A stretch of DNA of 64,000 nucleotides from Treponema sp. (GTDB lineage: Bacteria > Spirochaetota > Spirochaetia > Treponematales > Treponemataceae). The stretch spans positions 1 to 64,000 of the forward strand of contig JAFUDX010000011.1 of assembly GCA_017464425.1 (NCBI GenBank). Direction: 5' to 3'. The position numbers and the translations under genes are program-made. The notes beneath the pieces were generated by a model that was not told the origin of the DNA, searched no databases, and saw nothing but the letters and a program-made list of their open reading frames with translations. Shown piece by piece: positions 15,721-25,090 of this stretch. The number at the start of each line of letters is the position of its first letter. Within the stretch, counting starts at the first letter, position 1.

Positions 15721-16818
15721 CTAAGAATTCTGGAGTTTCCAAGTTCCTTTTTCGATTTCGTAGATTTTCGTCGTTGATTTTTTGTACCGTTCGTACGGCT
15801 CGCCGGGCAAAAATGTGCAGAAAAGCTGGTCGTATTCGGGGAGCAGAGTAGTGACGGACTGGCGTTTGTCGGGGTCAAGCTCCAGCATCACATCGTCCAT
15901 GAGTAGAATCGGATTTTTTTCGGTGACATGCGTGTAATAAATTGACTGCGCGATTCTGAGCAAAATCGCCAAAAGCCGCCTTTGCCCCGTTGAAGCGTTC
16001 GGCACGAAATTCTTTCCGTTCCGCACGAATACGATTCTGTCTCGGTGAGGGCCGCTCATCGTCGTCTGAATCACTTTGTCCATCTCACGCTTTTGCTGCA
16101 AAATCGAAATCGCTTTTTGCACGGTGATTGCCTCGTTTTCTTCGGTTCGCCAGCTCGGAACATATTTGATTGAAACGCCGTCGATTCCCGTAATCTGCTC
16201 GTAGAGTTTCCCGAAAATCTGGTTGAATTTAAAAATCGTGTCGCTCCGTTTTTTTTGGATTTCAATTCCGTCCGTTGCAAGCTGCTGGTCAAAAATGTCG
16301 AGCATGTCGTATTTTTTTTCTTTGAGAGAAATGTTCCGGCTTTTGAGGATTTTTTTGTAGCGGCGGTTCAAGTCAATGTACAACACATCGTACATAGAAA
16401 GGCACTGGTCGATGAAAAACCGCTTTTTCTCTGGCTCGCCCGTAGCATAGTCCAAATCATCGTGACAAAAAAGCACGCACGGCATCGTGTTAATCAGCTC
16501 TTTGCGGTCTTTGATTGTCTTTCCGTTTTTTTCGATTCGCTTTTTCTGGTTCTCGTAAGTAAAAAAAAGACTCGCCGTGTTTCCGTTTTCCTCGCGGTAC
16601 AAAGTCTTTACGCTGAACGATTTTTCGCCCTCTTTGACGATTTCTGCATCCGCCCGCGTTCTGAACGAATTTCCGTAGGCAGAAAAATAAATCGATTCAA
16701 GAAGATTGCTCTTTCCCTGACCGTTTTCGCCGACAAAATAGACCTCCTTTGAAAGAAGGTCTATCGTCTTGTTTTCGAGATTGCGGTAATTTACGAACGA
16801 AACAGAAAGGACTGGCAT
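15721..16818 (-). CDS. recF: DNA replication and repair protein RecF
   Basis: A 365-residue SMC-like ATPase that loads RecA at gaps with RecOR. Visible are the Walker A GENGQGKSN (~residue 31), an SMC-type signature in STGQRRLLAILLR (~278), and Walker B ILLMDDVMLELD. The start gives the expected MPVLSVSFVNYRNLE N-terminus. In many bacteria recF sits with dnaA/dnaN; here it follows a TetR regulator by 4 nt, and the DUF721/DciA gene that often accompanies recF lies separately at 60542-61084. Confidence 0.92.
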   Translation of the reverse strand: MPVLSVSFVNYRNLENKTIDLLSKEVYFVGENGQGKSNLLESIYFSAYGNSFRTRADAEIVKEGEKSFSVKTLYREENGNTASLFFTYENQKKRIEKNGKTIKDRKELINTMPCVLFCHDDLDYATGEPEKKRFFIDQCLSMYDVLYIDLNRRYKKILKSRNISLKEKKYDMLDIFDQQLATDGIEIQKKRSDTIFKFNQIFGKLYEQITGIDGVSIKYVPSWRTEENEAITVQKAISILQQKREMDKVIQTTMSGPHRDRIVFVRNGKNFVPNASTGQRRLLAILLRIAQSIYYTHVTEKNPILLMDDVMLELDPDKRQSVTTLLPEYDQLFCTFLPGEPYERYKKSTTKIYEIEKGTWKLQNS

Positions 16819-16822
16819 GGCT

Positions 16823-17419
16823 CTAGTTTATGAGGATTCCTTTTATTACTAAATCAATGCTGGCTTTGACATCAGAAACATCTTTTTTGTTGATGACGGC
16901 AATTTCAAAAATCGAAGACTCAACGAGGGAATAAAACATATTGTTCACGCTTTTTACAGGAAGTTTTTGAAATTCTCCGCGCTTCTGACCTTCAATGATA
17001 ATCATGCTCAAAAGGTGCTTTACCCGAATAACACGGCGATTCACCCGTTCTTCGGCACTTGCGCCCGTTTTTTGCAAATTGATGAGATAGATAAGGAGCA
17101 CATTAAATAGTGGCCGATTTTGCTCGCAGGTGTCGATAATCCAGTATAAAATCCGCCGCAAGCAGTCCTGAGCCGAAAGATTTTTGTCTTCCAGAATTTC
17201 CATAAGCGTTGCTTCAAGCTCGCTTGTCATCTGTTTGATGCTCCAAGTAAAAATTTCTTTTTTGTTCTTGAAGTAGATGTAGAGCGTAGTGCGCGTGATT
17301 CCGCAGGCATCGGCGATTTTTTGAAATGTTACATCGTCGTAGCCTTCACGGGTAAAGAGGTCAAGAGATTTTTCAAGGATTTCATGCTTTCGTTTATCGT
17401 GTTCGACGACTATCGCCAT
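16823..17419 (-). CDS. TetR-family transcriptional regulator
   Basis: A 198-residue regulator with an N-terminal TetR helix-turn-helix (ILEKSLDLFTREGYDDVTFQ, then DACGITRTTLYIYFKNK) and an all-helical ligand domain. Its start overlaps the preceding methyltransferase gene by 10 nt and its stop is 4 nt from recF, so it is cotranscribed within an RNA modification/repair operon. No efflux gene is adjacent, so its target is unclear. Confidence 0.88.
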   Translation of the reverse strand: MAIVVEHDKRKHEILEKSLDLFTREGYDDVTFQKIADACGITRTTLYIYFKNKKEIFTWSIKQMTSELEATLMEILEDKNLSAQDCLRRILYWIIDTCEQNRPLFNVLLIYLINLQKTGASAEERVNRRVIRVKHLLSMIIIEGQKRGEFQKLPVKSVNNMFYSLVESSIFEIAVINKKDVSDVKASIDLVIKGILIN

Positions 17420-18654
17420 TCTTTTTTGCCTCTGTTCGAGTTGGATTTATGACGGACGGGCTTTCTCTGGGAATCGCCGTGATTCTTTGCTTTTTCTGTA
17501 CCGTTATACATGTAGAATGTAGTATCGAGATTTCCCGCTTTTAAATCTTTAAGCGTAGTCGCGTAGTGACCAAAACATTCCTGAAAATGCTTGTTTGATG
17601 TGATGACACCGATTTCCCACTGTGGGAAGTCCGTAAAGAGGGAAGCCATATCGCGATAAAGTTGCTTTGCCTGCCCTTCTTCGCCAAGCCGCTCACCATA
17701 CGGCGGATTGCAGATAATCAAGCCTGTTTCATACGGTGCGTGCAATTCTTTAAAATCAGCGACATCAAAATCAGGGCGTTCGATTCGCGCATCACTTCCA
17801 ATCATTTGAAGCGCACGCCCCGCCATAACGCATGCGTGCTCTGCATTTGTCCGTGCCCGCTGAATCGCAGTTGGGTCGATGTCTGTTCCTGTGATTCGAC
17901 ATTCAACATCGGTGCGGATTTTTTCGGCTTCGGCACATTTTATTTCGTGAGCACGATTCGCATTGAAAATAGGAAGTTGTTCGAGCGCAAAACGACGGCC
18001 AAATCCCGGTGCCACATTGTGCGCATAAAGACAGGCCTCGATAGGAAGCGTGCCTGAACCGCAGAATGGGTCATGGAACGGCGTTTTTCGCCGCCACAGC
18101 ATGAACTGGAGCATTGTAGATGCCGTTGTTTCGCGCAGTGGAGCAATTCCGCCATCCGTACGATAGCCGCGTTTATGCAAGGGCAAACCGCTTAAATCAA
18201 GGCAGACCTGCACTTCGTTTTCTGTGATAAAAATTCTGATGTCGCTTACTTCGCCTGATTCTGGCAAGCTTGACATTTGCCACACATCGCCGAGCTTTTT
18301 ATAAATCGCTTTTTGAACGATTCCCTGAATGGCATGCTCAGAATTCAAAACAGATTTGTATGTGCGGACCTTATCAACAGTTACTTTTGAGTCTTTTTTG
18401 AAAAAATCCTGCCACGCGACCGAATACACTCCGTCAAACAGCTGGTCAAAATCTTCGGCATGATAGCGAGCCATTTCAAGATACACGCGGTCTGCGGTAC
18501 GAAGGCACAAATTTGAGCGGAAAAGTGAATCATCATCACCCGTAAAAAACACCCGACCAGGAGCATTCCCGGCCAATTTGTAGCCCAAAAGCTTAATTTC
18601 GTTTCCTAATATTTTTTCGGCACCTACGGCGCACAATGCGACAAGAGTATTCAT
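17410..18654 (-). CDS. THUMP-domain 23S rRNA (guanine-N2) methyltransferase, RlmL/RlmK-N type
   Basis: A 414-residue class I SAM-dependent methyltransferase. An N-terminal THUMP region (~45-160) is followed by a Rossmann domain with DPFCGSGTLPIEA (SAM motif I) and the catalytic NPPYGERL. The layout matches the N-terminal half of E. coli RlmL, which makes m2G2445 in 23S rRNA, and Gram-positive YpsC. The C-terminus is Lys/Arg-rich, probably for RNA binding. The gene has a near-consensus promoter 6 nt before the ATG and no Shine-Dalgarno sequence, so its mRNA should be leaderless. Confidence 0.87.
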   Translation of the reverse strand: MNTLVALCAVGAEKILGNEIKLLGYKLAGNAPGRVFFTGDDDSLFRSNLCLRTADRVYLEMARYHAEDFDQLFDGVYSVAWQDFFKKDSKVTVDKVRTYKSVLNSEHAIQGIVQKAIYKKLGDVWQMSSLPESGEVSDIRIFITENEVQVCLDLSGLPLHKRGYRTDGGIAPLRETTASTMLQFMLWRRKTPFHDPFCGSGTLPIEACLYAHNVAPGFGRRFALEQLPIFNANRAHEIKCAEAEKIRTDVECRITGTDIDPTAIQRARTNAEHACVMAGRALQMIGSDARIERPDFDVADFKELHAPYETGLIICNPPYGERLGEEGQAKQLYRDMASLFTDFPQWEIGVITSNKHFQECFGHYATTLKDLKAGNLDTTFYMYNGTEKAKNHGDSQRKPVRHKSNSNRGKKEWR

Positions 18655-18660
18655 GCTTTG

Positions 18661-18689
18661 AGTTTACATCAAAATGACATTTTTGTCAA
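18661..18689 (-). promoter_or_regulatory. promoter of the methyltransferase-tetR-recF operon (leaderless)
   Basis: TTGACA (18689-18684), 17-bp spacer, TAAACT (18666-18661), 6 nt to the ATG at 18654. The -35 box matches consensus fully. Confidence 0.85.
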
Positions 18690-18710
18690 AAGTGTCGAAA
18701 TAAAAGTGCA

Positions 18711-19784
18711 CTATGCCAAAAAATTCTCGACTTTTGCGCGAATTTCTTCGTTTGGAATCAAACTTGCAACGCTGAGCACTTTCGCCCGTGTCATCATTTT
18801 TTTGGCTTCGCTCTCGCTGATTCCGCGACTTTGCATATAAAACAGCTCTTCCGCGCCCAAGCGACCGAGCGTAGCCCCATGCGTGCCCGAAACATCTTCT
18901 TCGTCGCAGAGAATCACGGGAATTGACTTGTTGACGGCAGTTCGGCTCATCAAAAGCGTTTCTTCCTGCTCGTCGCCTGTAGCACCGTGACAGCCGTTTT
19001 TGAAGCCAATCGTGCCGCGATAGGTTTTGACCGCGTTTCCGTCGACCACGCCTTTTACGAGCATTTTTGTGCAGGTTTCGCTCCCCGTGTGAATGACTTT
19101 GTGATTGATGTCAAAATGCTGCTCGCCCTTGCAGATAAAGGCGAGTTCGCTCTTGAATTTCGCCTTGTAGCCAGAAAGTTCCGTGCACAGCCCCGAATTG
19201 ACGTGATTTCCGCCGAGCTCAATCTGCGTGAAGTGGATTTCAGAATTTTCGTGCCCCACGCTGCTTGTTTCGTCAATTTGATTTTGATTTTTTCCGAGCA
19301 ACTGCACTTTAATCACATGAATTTTGGCGTTTTCTTCGGCGTAGATTTTTGTTCTGATGATTGAGTCGATTTTTGAAGAATCCTCGCCCTCATACAAGAA
19401 AATCACCGTGCCTTCGGTATTTTTTTTTGCGTAAATGATTTGAGACGCGGCAAAAGATTGCTTCTCTTCGCTCGCAAAATCGAAAGAAACCACGAGCGGA
19501 GTTTTTGCACTTTCTTCAAGAATGATGATTTGCCCGATTCCTTTAAAAACATTCTGCTCAAGATAATCAGAAAGTTCTTCGCCGATTCCTGATTTGAGCG
19601 CAGGAAATTGCTGAAGGTCGATTGCGCCCTCGCTTATCAAAGAAAAGCCTTTTGGTAGCGCATGGATTTCGCCTTCAAAAAAGGCAAGCTCTTTCATTTC
19701 CGCTGAATCGCGGTTCATTTTGAGCCAGTTCCATGTAAGCGCGGGAATTTTATTTATAGAAGTAAATTTTAAATTTTCAGTCAT
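18711..19784 (-). CDS. sufD: Fe-S cluster assembly protein SufD
   Basis: A 357-residue SufBD-family scaffold protein. The conserved C-terminal region is clear: GCHGATGDEQEETLLMS, then SGTHGATLGRLGAEELFYM and QSRGISESEA. SufD pairs with SufB and the ATPase SufC to build Fe-S clusters. I prefer the ATG at 19784 because an AAAGGA site lies at a usable distance from it and only 1-2 nt from the longer start at 19793. sufB is 5 kb away on the same strand, with unrelated genes between, and no sufC is present in the window, so the usual operon is split. Confidence 0.87.
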   Translation of the reverse strand: MTENLKFTSINKIPALTWNWLKMNRDSAEMKELAFFEGEIHALPKGFSLISEGAIDLQQFPALKSGIGEELSDYLEQNVFKGIGQIIILEESAKTPLVVSFDFASEEKQSFAASQIIYAKKNTEGTVIFLYEGEDSSKIDSIIRTKIYAEENAKIHVIKVQLLGKNQNQIDETSSVGHENSEIHFTQIELGGNHVNSGLCTELSGYKAKFKSELAFICKGEQHFDINHKVIHTGSETCTKMLVKGVVDGNAVKTYRGTIGFKNGCHGATGDEQEETLLMSRTAVNKSIPVILCDEEDVSGTHGATLGRLGAEELFYMQSRGISESEAKKMMTRAKVLSVASLIPNEEIRAKVENFLA

Positions 19785-19892
19785 GTCTTGCATATCCTTT
19801 TGCGTTAGCGCACACTTCTTCTTTTCTCTTTTCTCTTTTTTTGATATTATCTTAGTTTCACTATAAAATCAATCAACTTAGAGGAACACATA

Positions 19893-21071
19893 ATGACAGT
19901 CGTTTTGGTTATTGACTCTTTTGACGATTTGAACAACGGAACCACGGCTTCGGCTCGGCGTTTTGTCGAAAATCTGCGAAAATTGGGACATACGGTGCGC
20001 GTGCTTGCGGCGGGAGAGACAGGGAAGGATAAATTCGTGCTTGAAAAATGGCATGTGCCTGTCGTGTCGTATTTTGCCGACAAGCAAAAAATCACCTTTG
20101 CGCGGCCTGACGAGCGTGTGATTCGAGAGGCGTTTACGGGCGCGGACATCGTTCACTTTTATTTCCCGTTTCCTATGGCGCGTGTTGCAGAAAAAATCGC
20201 GCGTGAAATGCACATTCCCTGCCTTGCGGCGTTCCACATTCAGGCGGAAAACATCACTTACAACATCGGGCTTGGTCGTTTTAACGCGGCGGCTCGTTTT
20301 TTCTACAAATTTTTGTTCAAATATTTTTACAATCGCTTTGCCGACATTCACTGCCCCACGAATTTCATTGCGGGCGAGCTCAAAAAGAACGGCTATCCCG
20401 CTGATTTGCATGTGATTTCAAACGGCGTTGATGAAATGTTCGTGCCGCAGACTCCGATTCCGCACGAAAAATTCAATATTCTTATGATTGGGCGGCTTGT
20501 TCCCGAAAAACGGCAGGATTTGATTATCAAGGCGGCAAAACTTTCTAAATATGCCGACAAAATCCAACTTCATTTCGCGGGATTGGGTCCGAGCGAAAAA
20601 AAATATCGCAAAATGGCGGCAACTCTCCCGAACGAAGCAACTTTTGGCTTTTATTCGAGCAACGAGCTTTTAAAACTTATCGCGCAGACTGATTTGTATG
20701 TGCATGCTTCTGATGTTGAAATCGAGGCGATTGCGTGCATGGAAGCGTTCAGTTGCGGGCTTGTTCCCGTGATTGCAAATGCGAAGAAGAGCGCGACCGT
20801 TCAGTTTGCTTTAGACGAAAATTCGCTGTTTGAGGAAGGAAATCCAAAAAGTCTTGCTGAAAAAATCGACTACTGGATTGAGCACCCGCAGGAAAAAGCG
20901 GAACTTTCAAAGAAATATATAGAACAAGGCGAACAATATCGCGTTATCGCTTCCTGCAAAAAAATGGAAAAAGTGTACAAGTCGATTATCGAAAAACAGA
21001 AGCCACACCATTCTGAAATACAGCAGCACGATGATTTTGATTCTTCACTTCATTCTGTGCGCGTTTCGTAA
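19893..21071 (+). CDS. glycosyltransferase family 4-like protein
   Basis: A 392-residue GT-B-fold enzyme. The N-terminal Rossmann-like half begins VVLVIDSFDDLNNGTTASA, and the nucleotide-sugar half shows the GRLVPEKRQDLIIKA motif and an EAFSCGLVPV version of the EX7E region. It likely transfers a sugar to a lipid or cell envelope acceptor in the cytoplasm. An AGAGGAA site precedes the ATG. The last ~15 residues are polar and unlike the family. The next gene follows 13 nt later. Confidence 0.85.
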   Translation: MTVVLVIDSFDDLNNGTTASARRFVENLRKLGHTVRVLAAGETGKDKFVLEKWHVPVVSYFADKQKITFARPDERVIREAFTGADIVHFYFPFPMARVAEKIAREMHIPCLAAFHIQAENITYNIGLGRFNAAARFFYKFLFKYFYNRFADIHCPTNFIAGELKKNGYPADLHVISNGVDEMFVPQTPIPHEKFNILMIGRLVPEKRQDLIIKAAKLSKYADKIQLHFAGLGPSEKKYRKMAATLPNEATFGFYSSNELLKLIAQTDLYVHASDVEIEAIACMEAFSCGLVPVIANAKKSATVQFALDENSLFEEGNPKSLAEKIDYWIEHPQEKAELSKKYIEQGEQYRVIASCKKMEKVYKSIIEKQKPHHSEIQQHDDFDSSLHSVRVS

Positions 21072-21084
21072 AAAAGGAGAAAAA

Positions 21085-22209
21085 ATGGGCATCAACAAAA
21101 AGATTTCGCTTGCGGTCAGTATTTTTGCACTTTTCTTTGGATTTCAGGCGTTCGGGCAGTCGATACAATATGTTTCGATGACAAATCAGATTTCGGAAGC
21201 AAAGATTGATGAAAAAAATCATACGATTTTTGTGGAATTTCCGTATTTCAAGAAAGATGTTTCGCGCGAGCTGTCAGATATTTCTAAAATTTCAGAAGAA
21301 AGCGTTTTTGACCTTTCAGATGCCACACTTTCTGCGATTCTTTTTGACTTGGATTGTTCGGCGGCGTTGCCAGAATCATTCGACATGGTACACGGTACGA
21401 GCCTCACCGTAAAAACTCCGAATGGCGATGAAGAATGGAAAATCTACGGCGGCTATCAACTCCCCGAAAGCGATTTTTCTGCATGGCACACGGAACGCTT
21501 GCCCGGATTTCTCACTTTTGGCTCAAAAGAATGCAGCGAAATGCCAGGCACTTCCCCACTCTGCTGGGATAACGGAAACCCCGCATTTTCCGCCTCTGGG
21601 AGCACAAAATGGCCGACTGCACAAGTGATGCTCAATGACGGCACAACGGCGGCAAAACTCGTCACGCGAAAAGTCATCGGCGTTATTGCGAGCGGAAATT
21701 TGTTTACAGGAAGAATCGTGCGCACGATGGGCTTAAAACAACTTTTGGGCTTTACGAGCAAGGACGGAAAACAACTCATCGAATGGGGCATTCCGTTTGA
21801 AGCACGCCCCAAAGGATTCCGCGTTAAATTTTCGTATGAAGGGCTTGGCGACGAATGTTCGCTGTACGCAACGCTTGAAAATCACACGACCGACAAAAAC
21901 GGCAAAACACAGCGAAATTATGTGGCGACGGCGGCATACACGGGCATTATCGATTTTGAAAACAAAACCACCTGCACCACGCGCGTTTCTGACAAAGACT
22001 CAAACGGGCTTCGCACGCTTGAAGTCGATTTTCTGTACGGCGCATATCCCGAAAACGCAAGCCCAATGCCTGAAGGAGTGGCGCAAGTTGGCGCAGACGA
22101 AAAAATCACACATGTGAATGTGGTTTTCGCTTCAAGCGCGCATGGCGACTATTTTAAGGGCGTAAAAAATGCCACGCTCATTGTAAAAGATTTTGAGTTC
22201 GTGTATTAA
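21085..22209 (+). CDS. secreted PCMD-domain protein (putative carbohydrate metabolism domain)
   Basis: A 374-residue exported protein. Residues 1-24 form a signal peptide ending AFGQS. The C-terminal two thirds resemble the PCMD domain first seen in Bacteroidetes surface glycan loci: PLCWDNGNPAF, LIEWGIPFEARPKGF and the terminal SSAHGDYFKG...LIVKDFEFVY. Such proteins are thought to bind or handle carbohydrates at the envelope. An AAGGAG site lies before the ATG. Operon with the glycosyltransferase upstream is likely. The family is uncommon in spirochaetes, which would fit transfer among gut bacteria. Confidence 0.7.
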   Translation: MGINKKISLAVSIFALFFGFQAFGQSIQYVSMTNQISEAKIDEKNHTIFVEFPYFKKDVSRELSDISKISEESVFDLSDATLSAILFDLDCSAALPESFDMVHGTSLTVKTPNGDEEWKIYGGYQLPESDFSAWHTERLPGFLTFGSKECSEMPGTSPLCWDNGNPAFSASGSTKWPTAQVMLNDGTTAAKLVTRKVIGVIASGNLFTGRIVRTMGLKQLLGFTSKDGKQLIEWGIPFEARPKGFRVKFSYEGLGDECSLYATLENHTTDKNGKTQRNYVATAAYTGIIDFENKTTCTTRVSDKDSNGLRTLEVDFLYGAYPENASPMPEGVAQVGADEKITHVNVVFASSAHGDYFKGVKNATLIVKDFEFVY

Positions 22210-22285
22210 ATAACCATCTCGTGCGTTTTGCCTTTGTCTGCGGGCGATATTTGTGATATACTGATTATAAACTGAGGGAAAACGC

Positions 22286-23860
22286 ATGGGAATCTATCTT
22301 AATCCGAACAACGAAAATTTTGCTCGAACGCTCAAACGACCGATTTATGTCGATAAAACGCAGATGATTGCAGTCATAAATGAGTTTATAGAAACCGACA
22401 ACACCTATCTCTGCATCTCCCGGCCGCGCCGCTTCGGAAAGACGATTGCGGGCAACATGCTTTCTGCGTATTTTTCAAAGGGCACTGATTCACGCACGCT
22501 TTTTGCGCCGTACAAAATCGCCAGTGACCCGAGTTTTGAGAGCAACCTGAACAAGCTGAATGTGATTCAGATTGACATGAACAGCGAGTATCGGAACGAG
22601 AAAAACACGGACGAGTTGCTGAACCACCTGACGGATTTTGTCCTCAAAGAGATGCGGGAAACTTTCCCCGATGTGGAAATCACGGATTCCATGTCAATTG
22701 CACAGGCAATTCTCCAACTGTATGCGAAAAAGGGCGAACGGTTTGTCATCATCCTTGACGAATACGATGTGCTTGTGCGCGAGAATGTGAGTCAAAAGTT
22801 GTTCACGCAGTATCTTGATTTTCTGAACGGGCTTTTTAAAAGCGACACACTCCGCCCCGCAATTGCGCTCGCCTATTTAACAGGAATTCTGCCTGTGGTG
22901 CGAGAAAAAAGTCAGTCAGGTCTAAATAATTTTTGGGAATATACGATATTTGATGGTCGAAAGCTTGCTGAATACTTTGGTTTTACATCATCAGAAGTAA
23001 AATCTTTATGCGAGAAATACGGATGCGATTTTGAGGCTTGCCATCGTTTGTGTGGCGGATACAAACAAAAAGATGTTGAGATGTACAATCCTGAATCTGT
23101 CGTAAACTTTGTAATGAAGAAAGGCAGTCTGGATAATCTGAGCAAAACCTCGACTTACGCCGTCATTGCCGACCGAATCCAGCAGAATTTTGACGGCACG
23201 AAAGAAGATGTCATAAAAATGCTCGGTGGCGAAAATATCGATGTAAATGTCACGCGCTACATGAACACCATGACGGATTTTTCAAGCCGAAACGATGCCT
23301 TCACTTATCTGATTCACTTGGGCTACCTCGCCTACAACCGCGAGGACAAAACCTGCCGCATACCGAACAAGGAAGTCCAGCAGGAATGGTTCAACGCAAT
23401 CGAGGCAAACGCCGACTACGCCGTCACGAACAAAATAATTCAAGGCTCAAAGGAACTGCTCGCCGAAACTCTGCGCTGTAACGAAGAAGCCATAGCCGCC
23501 GCCCTCGACATGAGCCACATCCATGTCACGAGCAACCGAAGCTACAACAACGAAGACGCGTTGCAGAGTGCGGTTTACCTCTCGTACATCTACGCGCTCA
23601 ACAAATACACGATTGTAAAGGAAATGACGACGGGTAAGGGCTTTGCCGATGTGGTGTTCATTCCGTTTGTGCCGAATATTCCCGCCATGATAATCGAACT
23701 GAAGCGCAACGGCACGACCGAAAGCGCGCTCGCCCAAATCAAGGAGAAAAAATATTTCGCCTCGCTCGAAAACTATACGGGCGAAATTCTCCTCATCGGC
23801 GTGAACTACGACGAGAACGCCAAAACGCACGAGTGCAAGATTGAGAAGTGGGAGAAGTGA
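22286..23860 (+). CDS. AAA-ATPase-like / PD-(D/E)XK nuclease-like protein (DUF1703 type)
   Basis: A 524-residue protein of a family that multiplies in gut bacteria. It begins with the signature YVDKTQMI and RPRRFGKT (Walker A variant, ~residue 45-55), has ILDEYD as Walker B, and ends in a PD-(D/E)XK-type module: GFADVVFIP followed by MIIELKRN, with the Lys and Glu in the expected order. Cellular role is unproven; the fold suggests nucleic-acid cleavage or a defence-related function. A GAGGGAAAA ribosome site supports the start. It is a single gene convergent with the next one, and no partner gene is evident. Confidence 0.82.
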   Translation: MGIYLNPNNENFARTLKRPIYVDKTQMIAVINEFIETDNTYLCISRPRRFGKTIAGNMLSAYFSKGTDSRTLFAPYKIASDPSFESNLNKLNVIQIDMNSEYRNEKNTDELLNHLTDFVLKEMRETFPDVEITDSMSIAQAILQLYAKKGERFVIILDEYDVLVRENVSQKLFTQYLDFLNGLFKSDTLRPAIALAYLTGILPVVREKSQSGLNNFWEYTIFDGRKLAEYFGFTSSEVKSLCEKYGCDFEACHRLCGGYKQKDVEMYNPESVVNFVMKKGSLDNLSKTSTYAVIADRIQQNFDGTKEDVIKMLGGENIDVNVTRYMNTMTDFSSRNDAFTYLIHLGYLAYNREDKTCRIPNKEVQQEWFNAIEANADYAVTNKIIQGSKELLAETLRCNEEAIAAALDMSHIHVTSNRSYNNEDALQSAVYLSYIYALNKYTIVKEMTTGKGFADVVFIPFVPNIPAMIIELKRNGTTESALAQIKEKKYFASLENYTGEILLIGVNYDENAKTHECKIEKWEK

Positions 23861-23881
23861 GCGGGCAGTGTTTTCATTTTA

Positions 23882-24877
23882 TCAACCACACACAATCGCC
23901 CAATTTCTGAAAAACAGTTTGTATCCTCCAGCGTTCCATAGCGATATGAAATCTTCATAAGAATAATATCGATTGCCCTCAGTACATCTTTCATCAACAA
24001 TAGTTTTTCTTGGACTTTCAGGAGATTTTTCTTGCATGGAATCGTAAAGCATAAAACCTTTTTCATCATAACCGAGAATTGTGACATAATGAAGGACATG
24101 ATGCACTTTTATCAGCACAATTATCGGCTTTTCTTCCGAAACGGTCTGCTTTATCCACCGAACTTTGTCGCGGTCAGATTTTGATTTCAAAACGACTTCT
24201 TTTGTTTTTATGCCGTTATCACGAAGAAGATTTACAACGCCCTGCGGAAAAGTCAAATTTTTGTACATTCGCCAGCCCATTTTTTCAGAAAGCAGTTCGG
24301 GGTCTCTTTCTTCCGTATGCAGAATGTTGATGACCGCCATAACAGAATATGGTCCGCAGTTGTTCACAGTCTGACGGTAAAAAAGATTTTTGTTCATTTG
24401 AAGAGCGAAAGTTTCATTCAAATCCGCATCGCTGAGTTTCACACATGAAGGAATCGCCCTACCGAACCAAAGCAAGAATGCGATGATGAACAGAAAAACA
24501 ATCGCTAGTGACAGAATGAGTTTTTTCATTTTTCGCCCGTGTTTATTTCTATTTGAAGGGGCTTCTGGCAAAACAGCAGAGTCGGCAATTTTTGATACTT
24601 TTTTTGAAATCAAATGAGAAAAAATCTGAAAAAGTGTCAATTCAGCACAAAAAATGATAATAGCACAAATAATCGCATACTTTTTATTAGGAAGCAGTTT
24701 ATTATAGACAAAACCAGGAAGAAAAAAGGGGATATAAACATATATGAGCAAGAGCAAAAGTGACGAAAATTTTGAGAATAAGCTTTGATTTAATAGGAAT
24801 TCTAAAAAGGAAACAAAATTCTTTTTCTTTTCTTCGTCTTGCTTTTTTTTGCTTAATTCTGTTTCATTTCTTTTCAT
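23882..24877 (-). CDS. membrane-anchored C39-like cysteine peptidase
   Basis: A 331-residue protein with a charged N-terminus, three hydrophobic segments (~38-58, 66-88, 118-138) and a C-terminal papain-like C39 domain. The likely catalytic set is Cys in QTVNNCGPYSVM, His in HHVLHYVTILGYDE and Asp in MLYDSMQ. C39 enzymes usually cleave double-glycine leader peptides during export, but here there is no ABC transporter fused or adjacent. It could be a stand-alone processing enzyme or an inactive relative. Confidence 0.65.
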   Translation of the reverse strand: MKRNETELSKKKQDEEKKKNFVSFLEFLLNQSLFSKFSSLLLLLIYVYIPFFLPGFVYNKLLPNKKYAIICAIIIFCAELTLFQIFSHLISKKVSKIADSAVLPEAPSNRNKHGRKMKKLILSLAIVFLFIIAFLLWFGRAIPSCVKLSDADLNETFALQMNKNLFYRQTVNNCGPYSVMAVINILHTEERDPELLSEKMGWRMYKNLTFPQGVVNLLRDNGIKTKEVVLKSKSDRDKVRWIKQTVSEEKPIIVLIKVHHVLHYVTILGYDEKGFMLYDSMQEKSPESPRKTIVDERCTEGNRYYSYEDFISLWNAGGYKLFFRNWAIVCG

Positions 24878-24888
24878 CTTTTCTTTCC

Positions 24889-25030
24889 GATGCGTTAGCG
24901 CTGGTAGCCCCGAAGTACCGAAGCGTAGCGTAGGTATGAGCGCAAGCGAAGGGCGAACATAGCGACCCTAGCGAGCGGCGGCTTGCCGCAAAAACTCACG
25001 AGGTGAGTTTTTAGCGAGTCTCGGGTAACG
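24889..25030. repeat. cluster of intergenic palindromes
   Basis: The gap between the C39 gene and sufB contains a 10-bp hairpin (AAAAACTCAC/GTGAGTTTTT, 24990-25012), a GCGGC-TT-GCCGC hairpin (24978-24989) and GCGTTAGCGC (24892-24901), together with several GCGAGCG/GCGTAGCG strings. It reads like a composite REP-type element. No coding sequence is seen in it. Confidence 0.55.
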
Positions 25031-25090
25031 CCCATCGTTGTCGGCGTTATTTGAACGTCCATTTTCAATTTTCCGTTTTCACCTTTCCGT

